From JALZAQ01 sp038253885 (GTDB lineage Bacteria; Gemmatimonadota; Gemmatimonadetes; Gemmatimonadales; Gemmatimonadaceae), in contig JBBSGP010000027.1 of the NCBI GenBank assembly GCA_038253885.1, forward strand, positions 1 through 46,584: DNA of 46,584 bases, in the 5' to 3' direction. Below, piece by piece: positions 16,390 to 25,242 of this stretch. The notes beneath the pieces are model-generated. The model was not told where the DNA came from and searched no databases. It was given only the letters and a program-made list of their open reading frames with translations. Position 1 is the first letter of the stretch. Each line of letters opens with the position of its first letter. The translations under genes and the position numbers were made by a program.

Positions 16390-16650
16390 ATGCCAGACGA
16401 CACCGGACCCGAGGGCGTGCTCACGCTCATCTGCCTGACGTGTGGTGCGGAGAAGTTCTTCGATCAGACACCCCCTCCCGCGGTTATCTGCGACCGATGC
16501 TCCGGCACGACGTTCCGCAGCTATTTCACGCCCACCGAGGCCGACGAGGCGACGATCTCACAGCTCGAGCAGGTAGCCCGGAGCATTGCGCTGGACGGTG
16601 AGTCTCCGGACATTTCCGCCGACGACGTGCGCGAGCTGAACGACTTCTAG
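16390..16650 (+). CDS. Small zinc-ribbon protein of unknown function
   Basis: The 86-residue product has an N-terminal zinc ribbon: CLTCG at about residues 15-19 and CDRCSG at about 33-38 form two CxxC pairs. The C-terminal half is acidic (SPDISADDVRELNDF). I do not recognise the family. GGAG followed by TGAACG precedes the ATG, a usable ribosome binding site. It lies 76 nt after trpS and before an MgtC-like gene. A role as nucleic-acid- or protein-binding adaptor is possible but not shown. Confidence 0.75.
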   Translation: MPDDTGPEGVLTLICLTCGAEKFFDQTPPPAVICDRCSGTTFRSYFTPTEADEATISQLEQVARSIALDGESPDISADDVRELNDF

Positions 16651-16709
16651 GCAGCACACCGCAGTCGGAGAGCGGATCCACTCGGGAGATTGTCATCGAC
16701 CACGCGCTC

Positions 16710-17402
16710 ATGGCCGGCTCGCAGCTCCTCGGCGACCTGGTGGCGATGCTGCGGCTCGATCTCCTGGCCAAGATGGCCGTGGCGGTCGTCTGTGGCGGGG
16801 CGATCGGTCTCGAGCGGGAGATGTCGGGCAAGCCAGCCGGCCTCCGCACCAACATTCTCATCTGTCTCGGCGCGGCCCTCTTGATGGACTTGTCGATCCG
16901 GCTGGGATCGGACATCACGCCGAGCGGGGCCCGCTCGGGCGATCCGGCGCGGCTCGCTGCCCAGGTCGTGTCCGGGATCGGCTTTCTCGGCGCCGGCACC
17001 ATCCTCCAGGCACGCGGCGTGGTGGTGGGTCTCACCACTGCCGCCACCATCTGGGTGGTTTCCGCCATCGGTCTCACCGCCGGAGCGGGGAGCTACGTCG
17101 AGGCGATCGGCTCGACCGCTCTCGTCACCGCGGTGCTCGTTTTTCTCGGCAAGGCCGAGCGCTACATCCTGTCGCGGCGGAGGATGGTCCACGCGACCAT
17201 CCGCGTGGGCCGCGACGTGGACTTCAAGGTTGTGCGCGAGGCGCTGGCGGATCACGGCATCACCGTGGTCGAGAAGGAGGCGTTCGAACATGAGGAAGAT
17301 CGCACGTTCGAGGTGAAGCTCGACGGACCGGGCAAGCTGATGGATGTCGCCGCCGCCGACCTGAAGCGCCGCACGGGGGTGATCAGCGTCCAGCTCGACT
17401 GA
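16710..17402 (+). CDS. MgtC/SapB family membrane protein
   Basis: The 230-residue product has an N-terminal MgtC-type domain with four to five hydrophobic segments and the family stretches GGAIGLEREMSGKPAGLRTN and GIGFLGAGTILQ. The C-terminal ~80 residues are soluble and look like an ACT-type regulatory domain (VHATIRVGRDVDFKVVREAL). MgtC proteins are linked to magnesium stress and, in pathogens, F-ATPase control; the role here is unknown. Start is ATG 16710; no clear Shine-Dalgarno is seen, so the N-terminus is somewhat uncertain. Confidence 0.88.
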   Translation: MAGSQLLGDLVAMLRLDLLAKMAVAVVCGGAIGLEREMSGKPAGLRTNILICLGAALLMDLSIRLGSDITPSGARSGDPARLAAQVVSGIGFLGAGTILQARGVVVGLTTAATIWVVSAIGLTAGAGSYVEAIGSTALVTAVLVFLGKAERYILSRRRMVHATIRVGRDVDFKVVREALADHGITVVEKEAFEHEEDRTFEVKLDGPGKLMDVAAADLKRRTGVISVQLD

Positions 17403-17508
17403 TGGCGAGCGGCTGCTCGTCTGTGATCTCGATTCCACATCTCCCGCCTGGGCGCTGACCGAAGACGGCGCCCGGCGTCTGCGCGAGGAAGCGCGGCCCG
17501 GTTGGACG

Positions 17509-18438
17509 GTGCGATTCACCGGAACCCCGGCCGTCTCCGACGGCGATGGACGCACCCCGCCCACACCGGAAGCTCTCGAAGCGATTGGTGACGCAGAGGT
17601 GTACTTCGGCTTCGGAATGAGCGAGCCGCTCTTCTCCGCGGCGCGACGGCTCCGCTGGGTCCACACCGCCGCCGCTGGAGTGGCGAGCGCTCTCTTTCCC
17701 GCTCTGCGAGAGAGCGATGTTCTGCTCACCAACTCGGCCGGAGTGCATGCCGTCCCGATCGCCGAGCATGTGATCGGCGGGATCATCTACCTGCTGCGCG
17801 ACTTCGAGACCGCCCGTCGCCTCCAGCGGGCCGGTGAGTGGTCGCGCGAGCCGTTCGTGGGCCCGAACAGCCGCGTTCGGGAGATTGGAGAATGTCGCGC
17901 CGTGATCGTCGGCACGGGCGGCATCGGGGGCGCCATCGCCGAGCGGCTCACCGCCCTTGGAGCGCGCTGCGTCGGCACCCGGCGCCATCCCGAGCGCGGT
18001 GCTCCGCGCGGATTCGAGTCGGTCCATCCGGTGGACGAGCTGCCAGCGCTGGTCGCTCGAGCGACGCTCCTGATCGTGGCCGCGCCGGCCACTGCGGAAA
18101 CCTCCGGACTGGTGACGGCGGCCCTCCTCGACCGTCTTCCTCAGGGTGCCATCGTCTGCAACGTGGCTCGTGGAACGCTCGTGGACGAGGACGCGCTCGC
18201 GCAGCGTATCAGCGACGGACGGCTTCGCGGAGCGGTGCTGGACGTCTTTCGCCAGGAGCCACTGGACGCGTCGAGTCCCCTGTGGTCGTTGCCCTCGGTG
18301 CTTCTGACCCCGCATGTCTCCGGCGTCTCGCCGCGTGGCTTCTGGGGACGCGAGCTGGATCTGTTCTTCGACAACTGGCGGAGGTACGTGGCCGGAGAAC
18401 GGCTGCGCAACCTGGTCGACAAGGCCGCCGGCTACTAG
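17509..18438 (+). CDS. D-isomer-specific 2-hydroxyacid dehydrogenase family protein
   Basis: This family reduces 2-keto acids with NAD(P)H or the reverse. The 309-residue product has the nucleotide-binding loop VGTGGIGGAIAERL, the catalytic Arg in NVARGTLVDEDAL, Glu in VFRQEPLD and His in LTPHVSG. The given start is GTG 17509, but the same frame is open back to 17383, and its translation (RLLVCDLDSTSPAWALTEDG) looks like the normal family N-terminus. That stretch has no ATG/GTG/TTG; an ATG overlapping the mgtC stop at 17402 is in another frame. A one-base deletion near 17406 would explain this. The N-terminus is therefore unsure. Confidence 0.85.
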   Translation: MRFTGTPAVSDGDGRTPPTPEALEAIGDAEVYFGFGMSEPLFSAARRLRWVHTAAAGVASALFPALRESDVLLTNSAGVHAVPIAEHVIGGIIYLLRDFETARRLQRAGEWSREPFVGPNSRVREIGECRAVIVGTGGIGGAIAERLTALGARCVGTRRHPERGAPRGFESVHPVDELPALVARATLLIVAAPATAETSGLVTAALLDRLPQGAIVCNVARGTLVDEDALAQRISDGRLRGAVLDVFRQEPLDASSPLWSLPSVLLTPHVSGVSPRGFWGRELDLFFDNWRRYVAGERLRNLVDKAAGY

Positions 18439-18456
18439 CGCGACGGGGATGGAGTC

Positions 18457-19665
18457 ATGGAACGGATCATCCGACTGGCGGTCGAGCGCGGGGCGTCGGA
18501 CCTGCACATCAAGGCGGGCGACGTCTTCCGCGCCCGCATCGACGGCAAGCTGGTGCCTCTCAGCAAGCAGGTGCTGACGCCCGAGCAGACGAAGGCCATC
18601 GCGATGCGCCTCCTCGCCCGCGACGACGAGCGCAAGCGCATCGACGAGATCCGCGACTACGATTGCTCCTACAGCATCTCCGGACTCGGCCGCTTTCGCG
18701 TGAGCATTCTCCGCCAGCGCTCGAGCTTCATGATCGTCATGCGGGTCATCCCCGTCAGCGTTCCGACGTTCGACGAGCTCAGCCTGCCTCCGGTGCTCTC
18801 GCGCATCACCCAGGCGGACCGGGGCATGGTGCTGGTCACCGGTGTCACCGGGTCGGGCAAGACGAGCACGATCGCCGCGCTGGTCAATCACATGAACCAG
18901 ACGATGACCAAGCACATTCTCACGCTCGAGAACCCGGTCGAGTATCTGCATCGCGACAAGGGGTGCTCGATCACGCAGCGCGAGATCGGAGTGGATACCG
19001 AGAGCTTCAAGAGCGGATTGCGCTCGGCGCTGCGGCAGGATCCGGACGTGATCATGATCGGCGAGATGCGGGATGGGGAGACGGCCGACACCGCCATGAA
19101 GGCGGCCGAGACCGGACACCTCCTCATCTCGACCCTCCACACGCCCGACGCCCAGACCACGATCAACCGCATCATCGCCATGTTCCCACCCGAGGAGCAG
19201 GGTGTGGCACGAATCCGGCTGGCGGAGTCTCTGCATTCGGTGGTCTCGCAGCGGCTACTCCCTCGAGCCGATGGCAAGGGTCGGGTGGTCGCGTGCGAGA
19301 TCATGCTCGTCACTCCGCTCGTACGCGACCTGATTCTCGACCAGGCCAAGACTCCCGAGATAATCGAGTGCATCGCCGATGGGCGCGACCAGTACGGCAT
19401 GCAGACCTTCGACCAGCATCTCATGGATCTCGTGAATGCCGGGCAGGTGGCGTTCGAGGTCGCCTGTGCAGCCGCCACCAAGCCGGCCGACTTCGAGCTC
19501 CAGATGCGACTCGCCACCGGAAGGCCATCACACTCGACCGCTCGCCCGTCGGCGAATGGGCATCAGAATCGCGGGGATGGCGCGCGCGATCCGGGCGACG
19601 GACAGGTGCCATCGCCCCCCCCGTTGGCGCTCGACAGTGACATGACGAGGCTCTTCGGGAAGTGA
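18457..19665 (+). CDS. pilT: Type IV pilus retraction ATPase PilT
   Basis: PilT is a hexameric cytoplasmic ATPase that depolymerises type IV pili for twitching motility. The 402-residue product has the Walker A motif GVTGSGKT at residues 129-136, the Asp-box/Walker B region DPDVIMIGEMRDGETA and the His box HLLISTLHT. The N-terminal ASDLHIKAG is typical. A C-terminal ~45-residue tail is low in complexity. A purine-rich GGGGATGGAG precedes the ATG. No other pilus gene is nearby, which is common for pilT. Confidence 0.93.
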   Translation: MERIIRLAVERGASDLHIKAGDVFRARIDGKLVPLSKQVLTPEQTKAIAMRLLARDDERKRIDEIRDYDCSYSISGLGRFRVSILRQRSSFMIVMRVIPVSVPTFDELSLPPVLSRITQADRGMVLVTGVTGSGKTSTIAALVNHMNQTMTKHILTLENPVEYLHRDKGCSITQREIGVDTESFKSGLRSALRQDPDVIMIGEMRDGETADTAMKAAETGHLLISTLHTPDAQTTINRIIAMFPPEEQGVARIRLAESLHSVVSQRLLPRADGKGRVVACEIMLVTPLVRDLILDQAKTPEIIECIADGRDQYGMQTFDQHLMDLVNAGQVAFEVACAAATKPADFELQMRLATGRPSHSTARPSANGHQNRGDGARDPGDGQVPSPPPLALDSDMTRLFGK

Positions 19666-20564
19666 CCCGCTCGCTCGCCGGCGTTTTCACTCCGGTGGTC
19701 ACTACGTTCGATGCTAACGGCGAGGCGCTCACGAAGGCGCCCTTCCTTGCGAACATCCGGGCCCACCTCGACGCCGGAGTGAACGGCGTCGTCACCACCG
19801 GCTCCACCGGAGAGGCGCCGCTGCTGGAAGAGAGCGAGCGCCGGCAGCTCGTCGACTGGGCCCGTCCCCTGGTGCCGGCGGACGTATGGCTCGTTGCCGG
19901 GACGGGCGGCGAATCCACGCCCGTCACCACGCGCCGCTGCGCCGAGGCGGCGGAGTGCGGAGCGGATGCGGTGCTCGTGGTCGCGCCCCACTACTACGGA
20001 GCAGCGGTGACTTCCGCCGGCCTCTCGAGCCACTACCGGCGCGTGGCGGATCTATGCCCGGTGCCCGTGATCCTGTACAACATCCCCAAATACATGCACT
20101 TCGCGCTGGAGCCCGCCCTGGTCGGCGAGCTGGCGTCGCACGGCAACATCATCGGCATCAAGGACAGCTCGGGCGACCTCGAGCTGCTTGGCGGATACCT
20201 CCGCGCTCAGTCGCCGCGCTTCACCGTGCTGACCGGCAGCGGGGCGTCGTTGTGCTCGGCGCTCGATCTCGGTGCGCGAGGAGGCATCCTGGCCGTCGCG
20301 GATTTCGCGGCCGCCCTCGCCGTGGAGCTCTGGCGAGCATTCCGCTCCGGCGACCTGTCTGCGGCCGCGCGAGCCCAGGAGCGTCTGCTTCCGCTGGCGC
20401 GCGAGATAGTTGGAGGAATGGGAGTGCCGGGGATCAAGGCCGCCATGGATCTGGTGGGCCTGCATGGCGGCGAGCCCCGACATCCCCTACTTGCCCTGGG
20501 GCAATCGCAGCGCTCCCGGCTTCAAGCGCTACTGCGACAGGCCGAGCTCGAGCTCGTCGCCTAG
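19662..20564 (+). CDS. DapA/N-acetylneuraminate lyase family aldolase
   Basis: The 300-residue TIM-barrel protein has the Schiff-base lysine in NIIGIKDSSGD, the Tyr in VILYNIPKYM and the TTGSTGEAPLL motif, so the pyruvate-binding chemistry is intact. It may be dihydrodipicolinate synthase, but the NIPKY and KDSSGD segments look closer to 4-hydroxy-2-oxoglutarate aldolase types; I cannot decide. It uses a GTG start that overlaps the pilT stop (GTGA). The neighbours do not include lysine biosynthesis genes. Confidence 0.87.
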   Translation: MTRSLAGVFTPVVTTFDANGEALTKAPFLANIRAHLDAGVNGVVTTGSTGEAPLLEESERRQLVDWARPLVPADVWLVAGTGGESTPVTTRRCAEAAECGADAVLVVAPHYYGAAVTSAGLSSHYRRVADLCPVPVILYNIPKYMHFALEPALVGELASHGNIIGIKDSSGDLELLGGYLRAQSPRFTVLTGSGASLCSALDLGARGGILAVADFAAALAVELWRAFRSGDLSAAARAQERLLPLAREIVGGMGVPGIKAAMDLVGLHGGEPRHPLLALGQSQRSRLQALLRQAELELVA

Positions 20565-20566
20565 AC

Positions 20567-21664
20567 GTGCCCCGAATCACGGCCGCGGACGCACTCGCTC
20601 GGGTCGCTGATCTCGCGCGGGCGCCGCGGCCGGCAGGAGAAGCGGCGGAAGCGGTCGCCCGCGCGAGCTGCGCGTCGACGCTGCGAGAGCGGGGCTTCTC
20701 GACCGTCGAGATCCCCTTCTCGTACTCCACCCTCCCGGGACGGTGGGCCACGTCCCTCACCGGATTCGCATCCATCGTGGCGCTCATGCTCGTGGGTGCC
20801 CAGGGCTACGAGGGTCACGCGACGAGAGCGCTCATCATCCTCATCTCCTCTCTGGCAGCCATCGGATGGTCAGCCTGGTGGATCGGCACGGCCGGAATCC
20901 TGCGCCTGCCGTGGGCTCGGGCGACGTCCGTCAACCTCGTTGCCACCAGAGGCACGCCGCGTCTCTGGCTCATGGCCCACCTCGATTCGAAGTCGCAGCC
21001 CGTGCCGATCGGATTGCGGGCGCTCGGAATCACCGTGAGTGTCTTCGTCTGGCTGGCCGCCTTGGTCCTCGTCCTTCTGCAGGTCGGAACGGGACACGGA
21101 GCACCCGTCTGGCTCTGGATCGTGGTCGCTGGCGTCGCCGGCGGCCTTCCTGTGATGGCGAGCTTGGTGGGCTCGGCTTCTCCCGGCGCACTGGACAATG
21201 CGTCCGGCGTCGCCGCCGTACTGCTCGTTGTTGGCGCGTTGGCGCCAGCCATCCCGCTGGGCGTCGTGCTGACGAGCGCCGAAGAGCTGGGACTCGCCGG
21301 CGCCCGCGCCTGGAGCCAGAGTCGGAAAGCCGCCACGGCGATCAACTTCGATGGACTGGATGATGCGGGACCGCTTCGATTCAGCTGGAGCGGAAAACGG
21401 CCGGGCGACCTACTTGACCGTCTCCAGCGTGGTGCGGTGCTCGCCCGAGTCCCGGCCCGCGTCCAGCGACTGCCGCCGGGCATCCTCACCGATGGCGTAG
21501 CCCTTGCCGGAGCGGGATGGAGTGCCGTCACCGTGAGCAAAGGAGGGGTTCGGACTTTGTCGCGCATCCACACGCGGCGCGACCAGGCAACTGCGCTCTC
21601 CGGGGCAGGGGTGGCCCAAGCCGCAGAGGTGGTCGTGCGCCTGTTGGAGGAGCTGGAGCGGTGA
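20567..21664 (+). CDS. M28-type zinc peptidase with internal membrane segments
   Basis: The 365-residue product has all expected M28 ligands: His138 and Asp140 (AHLDSKSQ), Asp210 in LDNASG, Glu239-Glu240 in TSAEELGLAG, Asp262 and His335. Four hydrophobic segments lie at about 62-80, 88-107, 152-174 and 180-203, so the catalytic parts are interrupted by membrane spans between the HxD motif and the DNASG motif. Most M28 enzymes are soluble or singly anchored. GTG 20567 is 2 nt after the previous stop; the frame is open upstream only as shadow. Substrate unknown. Confidence 0.8.
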   Translation: MPRITAADALARVADLARAPRPAGEAAEAVARASCASTLRERGFSTVEIPFSYSTLPGRWATSLTGFASIVALMLVGAQGYEGHATRALIILISSLAAIGWSAWWIGTAGILRLPWARATSVNLVATRGTPRLWLMAHLDSKSQPVPIGLRALGITVSVFVWLAALVLVLLQVGTGHGAPVWLWIVVAGVAGGLPVMASLVGSASPGALDNASGVAAVLLVVGALAPAIPLGVVLTSAEELGLAGARAWSQSRKAATAINFDGLDDAGPLRFSWSGKRPGDLLDRLQRGAVLARVPARVQRLPPGILTDGVALAGAGWSAVTVSKGGVRTLSRIHTRRDQATALSGAGVAQAAEVVVRLLEELER

Positions 21665-22146
21665 TCCTCCTTCTCGTCGCCGCGCTACTCATGGGGCTGC
21701 TCCTGATTCCGTTCGGACTCCCCGGACTCTGGGTGATGGTCGGAGCGGCCCTCGCGTACAGCCTCGTGGTGCCCGGCGCGATCGGCACTGTGACGCTGAT
21801 CCTGGTCTCGCTGGCGGCGCTCGGCGCGGAGCTTCTCGAATGGTCGGTGACGGGGCGCTTCACGCGCCGTTACGGCGGCTCGCGGCGCGCCAGCTGGGGT
21901 GCGATACTTGGGAGCATGGTGGGAGCGATCGTCGGCGTACCGCTCCCGATCGTGGGTTCGGTGATCGGCGCGTTCGCCGGCGCTTTCGCCGGAGCGCTGG
22001 CTGGGGAGTTCACGCGAGGAAGTACCGTGGCCGTCGCGGGCCGGGTGGCGACCGGAGCGCTGCTGGGACGGGCGGCCGCGACGGCTTTCAAGGTGGGCAT
22101 CGGCGTGGCGATGTCCGCATGGATTCTGGTGACAGCGTTGGTGTGA
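21661..22146 (+). CDS. DUF456-like membrane protein
   Basis: The 161-residue product is almost wholly hydrophobic, with an N-terminal pair of helices around FGLPGLWVMVGAALAYSLV, then a basic stretch (GRFTRRYGGSRRAS) and Gly/Ala-rich helices with GAIVGVPLPIVGSVIGAFAG. This resembles the DUF456 family, whose function is not known. It uses a GTG start overlapping the previous stop (GTGA). It precedes the gas vesicle cluster by 37 nt, so it may be cotranscribed with it, but a functional link is not supported. Confidence 0.75.
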   Translation: MILLLVAALLMGLLLIPFGLPGLWVMVGAALAYSLVVPGAIGTVTLILVSLAALGAELLEWSVTGRFTRRYGGSRRASWGAILGSMVGAIVGVPLPIVGSVIGAFAGAFAGALAGEFTRGSTVAVAGRVATGALLGRAAATAFKVGIGVAMSAWILVTALV

Positions 22147-22183
22147 GGGCCCGCGTGCCGCAACATGCAAGGAGCATGAATCG

Positions 22184-23020
22184 ATGAGTGAGACGACCCC
22201 GGTCAACGATGCCCCCTCCCGCTCCGATGCCGAGCGCGATGAAGGCATAGCCGGCCGCGGTTCCGAGGGTGGCAAGTACGTGTACTGCATCATCCGCCTC
22301 GGGAAGCCCCGCGAATTCGGCGACATCGGCATCGGTGAAGGCGGAAATCGAGTCTATACCGTCCACCACAGCGACCTGGCGGCCGTCGTCAGCGACACCC
22401 CGATCGTGATCTACGACCCGACCCGCGAGAACGTTCTGGCGCACGAGTTCGTGAACGAGACGGTCATGCGCGAATTCACCGTGATCCCGATGTCGTTCGG
22501 GACGGTCTTCCGCTCCGAGGACGACGTGTCCGAGCTGTTGCGCTCCACCTATCAGGCGTTCAACGACGTCCTGGACAAGATGCGCGACAAGATCGAGTTC
22601 GGCCTCAAGGTCCTCTGGGACCGTGACAAAGTGATCGCGAACATCGAGAAGTCCAACGACGAGATCCGGCGGTTGAAGGATGAGATCAGCCGCAATGCGC
22701 AGAGCTCCACCTACTTCGCCCGCATGCAGCTCGGTCGGCTCGTCGAGGCCGCCATTGAGGACCAGGGCAACGCGTTCGTCGCCGACGTGCACGAGAGCCT
22801 CAAGGGGGTGGCGGTCGCGAGCCGCAGCAACAAGCCCATCGGGGATCGTATGATCATGAACGCGGCGTTTCTCGTCGAGCGCGAGCGAGAGAAAGAGTTC
22901 GATGAGAAGGTGAAAGAGATCTCTCGGAAATACGAGGAGCTGCTCACCTTCAAGTACACGGGTCCCTGGCCGCCGTACAACTTCGTGAACATCAAGCTGA
23001 AGCTCGAGCGCGCCGGCTGA
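22184..23020 (+). CDS. gvpF/gvpL: Gas vesicle protein GvpF/GvpL, copy 1
   Basis: GvpF and GvpL are assembly factors that bind GvpA and other Gvp proteins in the cytoplasm. The 278-residue product begins its conserved part at about residue 31 (KYVYCIIRLGK), has VIPMSFGTVFRSEDDVSELL near the middle and ends with GPWPPYNF (260-267), the family C-terminal motif. A charged helical segment around 150-170 forms a coiled-coil-like part. A good AAGGAG lies upstream of ATG 22184. It is the first gene of the gvp cluster. Confidence 0.95.
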   Translation: MSETTPVNDAPSRSDAERDEGIAGRGSEGGKYVYCIIRLGKPREFGDIGIGEGGNRVYTVHHSDLAAVVSDTPIVIYDPTRENVLAHEFVNETVMREFTVIPMSFGTVFRSEDDVSELLRSTYQAFNDVLDKMRDKIEFGLKVLWDRDKVIANIEKSNDEIRRLKDEISRNAQSSTYFARMQLGRLVEAAIEDQGNAFVADVHESLKGVAVASRSNKPIGDRMIMNAAFLVEREREKEFDEKVKEISRKYEELLTFKYTGPWPPYNFVNIKLKLERAG

Positions 23021-23053
23021 CGCTGCTGAGCCAAACTCGTCGCCCCCCCCGAC

Positions 23054-23362
23054 ATGGGCATGCTCTCCAAGCTCGTCTTCTTTCCCGTGACCGGTCCCAT
23101 CGCCGGCATTCGATGGAGCCTCGCGCAGGTGCAGAAGGTGGTGGAGGAGGAGCTGGTCGATGACAGCAGCGTCAAGCAGGAGCTGATGGAGCTGCAGATG
23201 CTGGTGGAGTTGGGCGAAGTTGACGATGACGAGTATCTCGTGCGCGAGCAGAGGCTGATGGAGCGGCTGCGCGAGGTACGATACTGGCGGGAGCAGTTCG
23301 GGCTCGCGACGGCGGGGGGCCCTGTCCGGGTCGCGCGCCCCGAGCCTGATGACAGCGGGTGA
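23054..23362 (+). CDS. gvpG: Gas vesicle protein GvpG
   Basis: GvpG is a small accessory protein needed for vesicle formation in several organisms. The 102-residue product has the family N-terminus MGMLSKLVFFPVTGPIAGIR and an acidic/helical middle (VVEEELVDDSSVKQELMELQ). The frame has no other start after its upstream stop, so ATG 23054 is firm. No Shine-Dalgarno is visible; instead eight C residues (23043-23050) lie just before the ATG. It overlaps the next gene by 4 nt. Confidence 0.93.
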   Translation: MGMLSKLVFFPVTGPIAGIRWSLAQVQKVVEEELVDDSSVKQELMELQMLVELGEVDDDEYLVREQRLMERLREVRYWREQFGLATAGGPVRVARPEPDDSG

Positions 23363-25242
23363 TCGAGCTGGATGCGCTCCTTGACGGGCTGCCCACGTGG
23401 GTGCTCGTCGGAGGGAAGGGCGGCGTGGGCAAGACGACCTGCGCTGGAGCTCTGGCGGTACGCGCCGCATCGCGCGGTGAACCCACCCTGCTTCTGTCGC
23501 TGGATCCGGCACGCTCTCTCGGAGATGCCCTTGGCTGCGCTGTCCGGACGCACGCTCACCCCGTGCCCGGATGTCCCGGGCTCGACGCGTGGCAGCTCGA
23601 TGCCGGCGAAGCCCGTGATGATTTCCTCGCTCGCTGGCGGGGCGTGCTCCTCGACATCGTGGATCGCGGCACCTATCTGGACCGGACCGAGATCGCATCG
23701 CTTCTCGATGCCGCTCTGCCCGGCGCCGATGAGACGATGGCTCTGCTCACGCTGGCGGGGCTCGACCGCGACGCACGCTGGCGTCGGATCGTGATCGACA
23801 CTGCCCCGACCGGCCATACGCTGCGGCTGTTACAGCTCCCCGACAGTTTTCGCGCGCTGCTTTCGCTGCTCGATGCGATGCAGGAGAAGCACCGCTTCAT
23901 TGTGCGCGCACTCACCCGGCGGTACCGCAGCGACCAGGCCGACGACTTTCTCGCGCGGATGCGCCAGCAGACCGAGAATATTCGCACGACCTTCACCGAC
24001 GCCGGCCGACTCGCCGTCTGCCTCGTGTCGCGGGCGGAAGCCCTCGTCGTGGCCGAGACGGCGCGGTATGCGGAAGCGCTCGACGGCTTGGGGATGCATC
24101 TGGGAGCCGTGATCGTGAACGCGGTGCCGGCGCCGCTCCACGCCGAGCAGGCGACGGCCCTGCGGTCGCTGCGCGTCATCGCCCCCGCCGCGCGCCACTT
24201 TGTGGTGCCCACGCTCCCTCATCCCCCGACCGGCGTCGATTCGCTGAATGCATGGGGAGCATCGTTGACGATCGATGTGTCGGACGCCGATTCGATCGAG
24301 AGGCCGCGCGTCCAGCCCCGGCGCGGCTCGCGCGGGGTAGCACGCGGTTCTCTGCCGTTTCCCACCCGTCCCCTCGTCATCGTCGGCGGCAAGGGTGGTG
24401 TGGGAAAGACGTCGGTGGCGTGTGCGATCGGGATCGGCGTGGCCCGGGCTGCCCAGCCGGCACTCGTGGTTTCCACCGATCCCGCGCCATCGGTTGGCGA
24501 TGCCCTCGATCAAGCCATCGGCGCTGACGTCACGCCGGTGCGTGGCGTGCCGGGGCTATTCGCCCAGCAGCTGGACGCGGCCGCGGCATTCGGTCGCTTT
24601 CGAGACGACTACGGCGCGCGCGTGACCGGGGTCTTCGATGCCCTCATGGGAGGATCCGTGGAGGCATCCCACGACCGGCGCGTGGTCTCCGAGCTTCTCT
24701 CTCTTGCCCCGCCGGGAATCGATGAGCTCTACTCGCTCGCCTCCCTCGGCGAGACGATCGCGGGCGGCCGCTATGCCGTGGTGATCGTCGACCCCGCACC
24801 GACCGGTCATCTCCTCCGGCTGCTCGAGATGCCGCGCCTGGCGCTCGAGTGGACCCATCTCCTCCTTCGATTGATGCTTCGCTACAAGGAGATCGTGGCC
24901 CTCGGTGACGCCGCCCAGGAGCTACTGGCATTCGCGCGGCGCACACGCGAGCTGGCGGCATTGCTGCACGATCCGTCGAGGGCCGGACTGCTCATCGTCG
25001 CACTGGATGAGCCGCTGGTGCGCTCGGAGACGCAACGCCTCGCGGATGCCGTCCGGTCCATCGAGATCCCGCTGTTGGGTGTGGTCTGGAACCGTGTCGA
25101 TGTCGACGTCGAACCTCTTCCGACAGTCTCGTCCGGCGAACAGTTTCAGGCCTCGGTCGCTGAGCCGCCGCCCCGGGGCGTGCCAGCGCTCCGGAGCTGG
25201 CTCCGCACATGGTCCTCCCTGCATCGCGCCACGAATGGCTGA
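23359..25242 (+). CDS. Tandem ArsA/Get3-type ATPase in the gas vesicle cluster
   Basis: The 627-residue product contains two complete ATPase halves. Each has the deviant Walker A GGKGGVGKT (residues 18-26 and 343-351) and the switch-II motif DTAPTGH (147-153) or DPAPTGH (478-484), characteristic of the ArsA/Get3 family. The Cys residues that bind arsenite in ArsA are not seen at equivalent places, so an arsenite pump is unlikely. Get3-like proteins shield hydrophobic clients; in this context GvpA-type shell proteins are plausible clients (inference). GTG 23359 overlaps gvpG (GTGA), and the 3' end overlaps the next gvp gene by 8 nt, so it is integral to the operon. Confidence 0.9.
   Translation: MIELDALLDGLPTWVLVGGKGGVGKTTCAGALAVRAASRGEPTLLLSLDPARSLGDALGCAVRTHAHPVPGCPGLDAWQLDAGEARDDFLARWRGVLLDIVDRGTYLDRTEIASLLDAALPGADETMALLTLAGLDRDARWRRIVIDTAPTGHTLRLLQLPDSFRALLSLLDAMQEKHRFIVRALTRRYRSDQADDFLARMRQQTENIRTTFTDAGRLAVCLVSRAEALVVAETARYAEALDGLGMHLGAVIVNAVPAPLHAEQATALRSLRVIAPAARHFVVPTLPHPPTGVDSLNAWGASLTIDVSDADSIERPRVQPRRGSRGVARGSLPFPTRPLVIVGGKGGVGKTSVACAIGIGVARAAQPALVVSTDPAPSVGDALDQAIGADVTPVRGVPGLFAQQLDAAAAFGRFRDDYGARVTGVFDALMGGSVEASHDRRVVSELLSLAPPGIDELYSLASLGETIAGGRYAVVIVDPAPTGHLLRLLEMPRLALEWTHLLLRLMLRYKEIVALGDAAQELLAFARRTRELAALLHDPSRAGLLIVALDEPLVRSETQRLADAVRSIEIPLLGVVWNRVDVDVEPLPTVSSGEQFQASVAEPPPRGVPALRSWLRTWSSLHRATNG

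Noticed and set aside
23359..25242. Arsenite efflux ATPase (arsA) as function
   Set aside because: No arsenic resistance gene is adjacent, expected metalloid-binding cysteines are not seen, and the gene overlaps gas vesicle genes on both sides.
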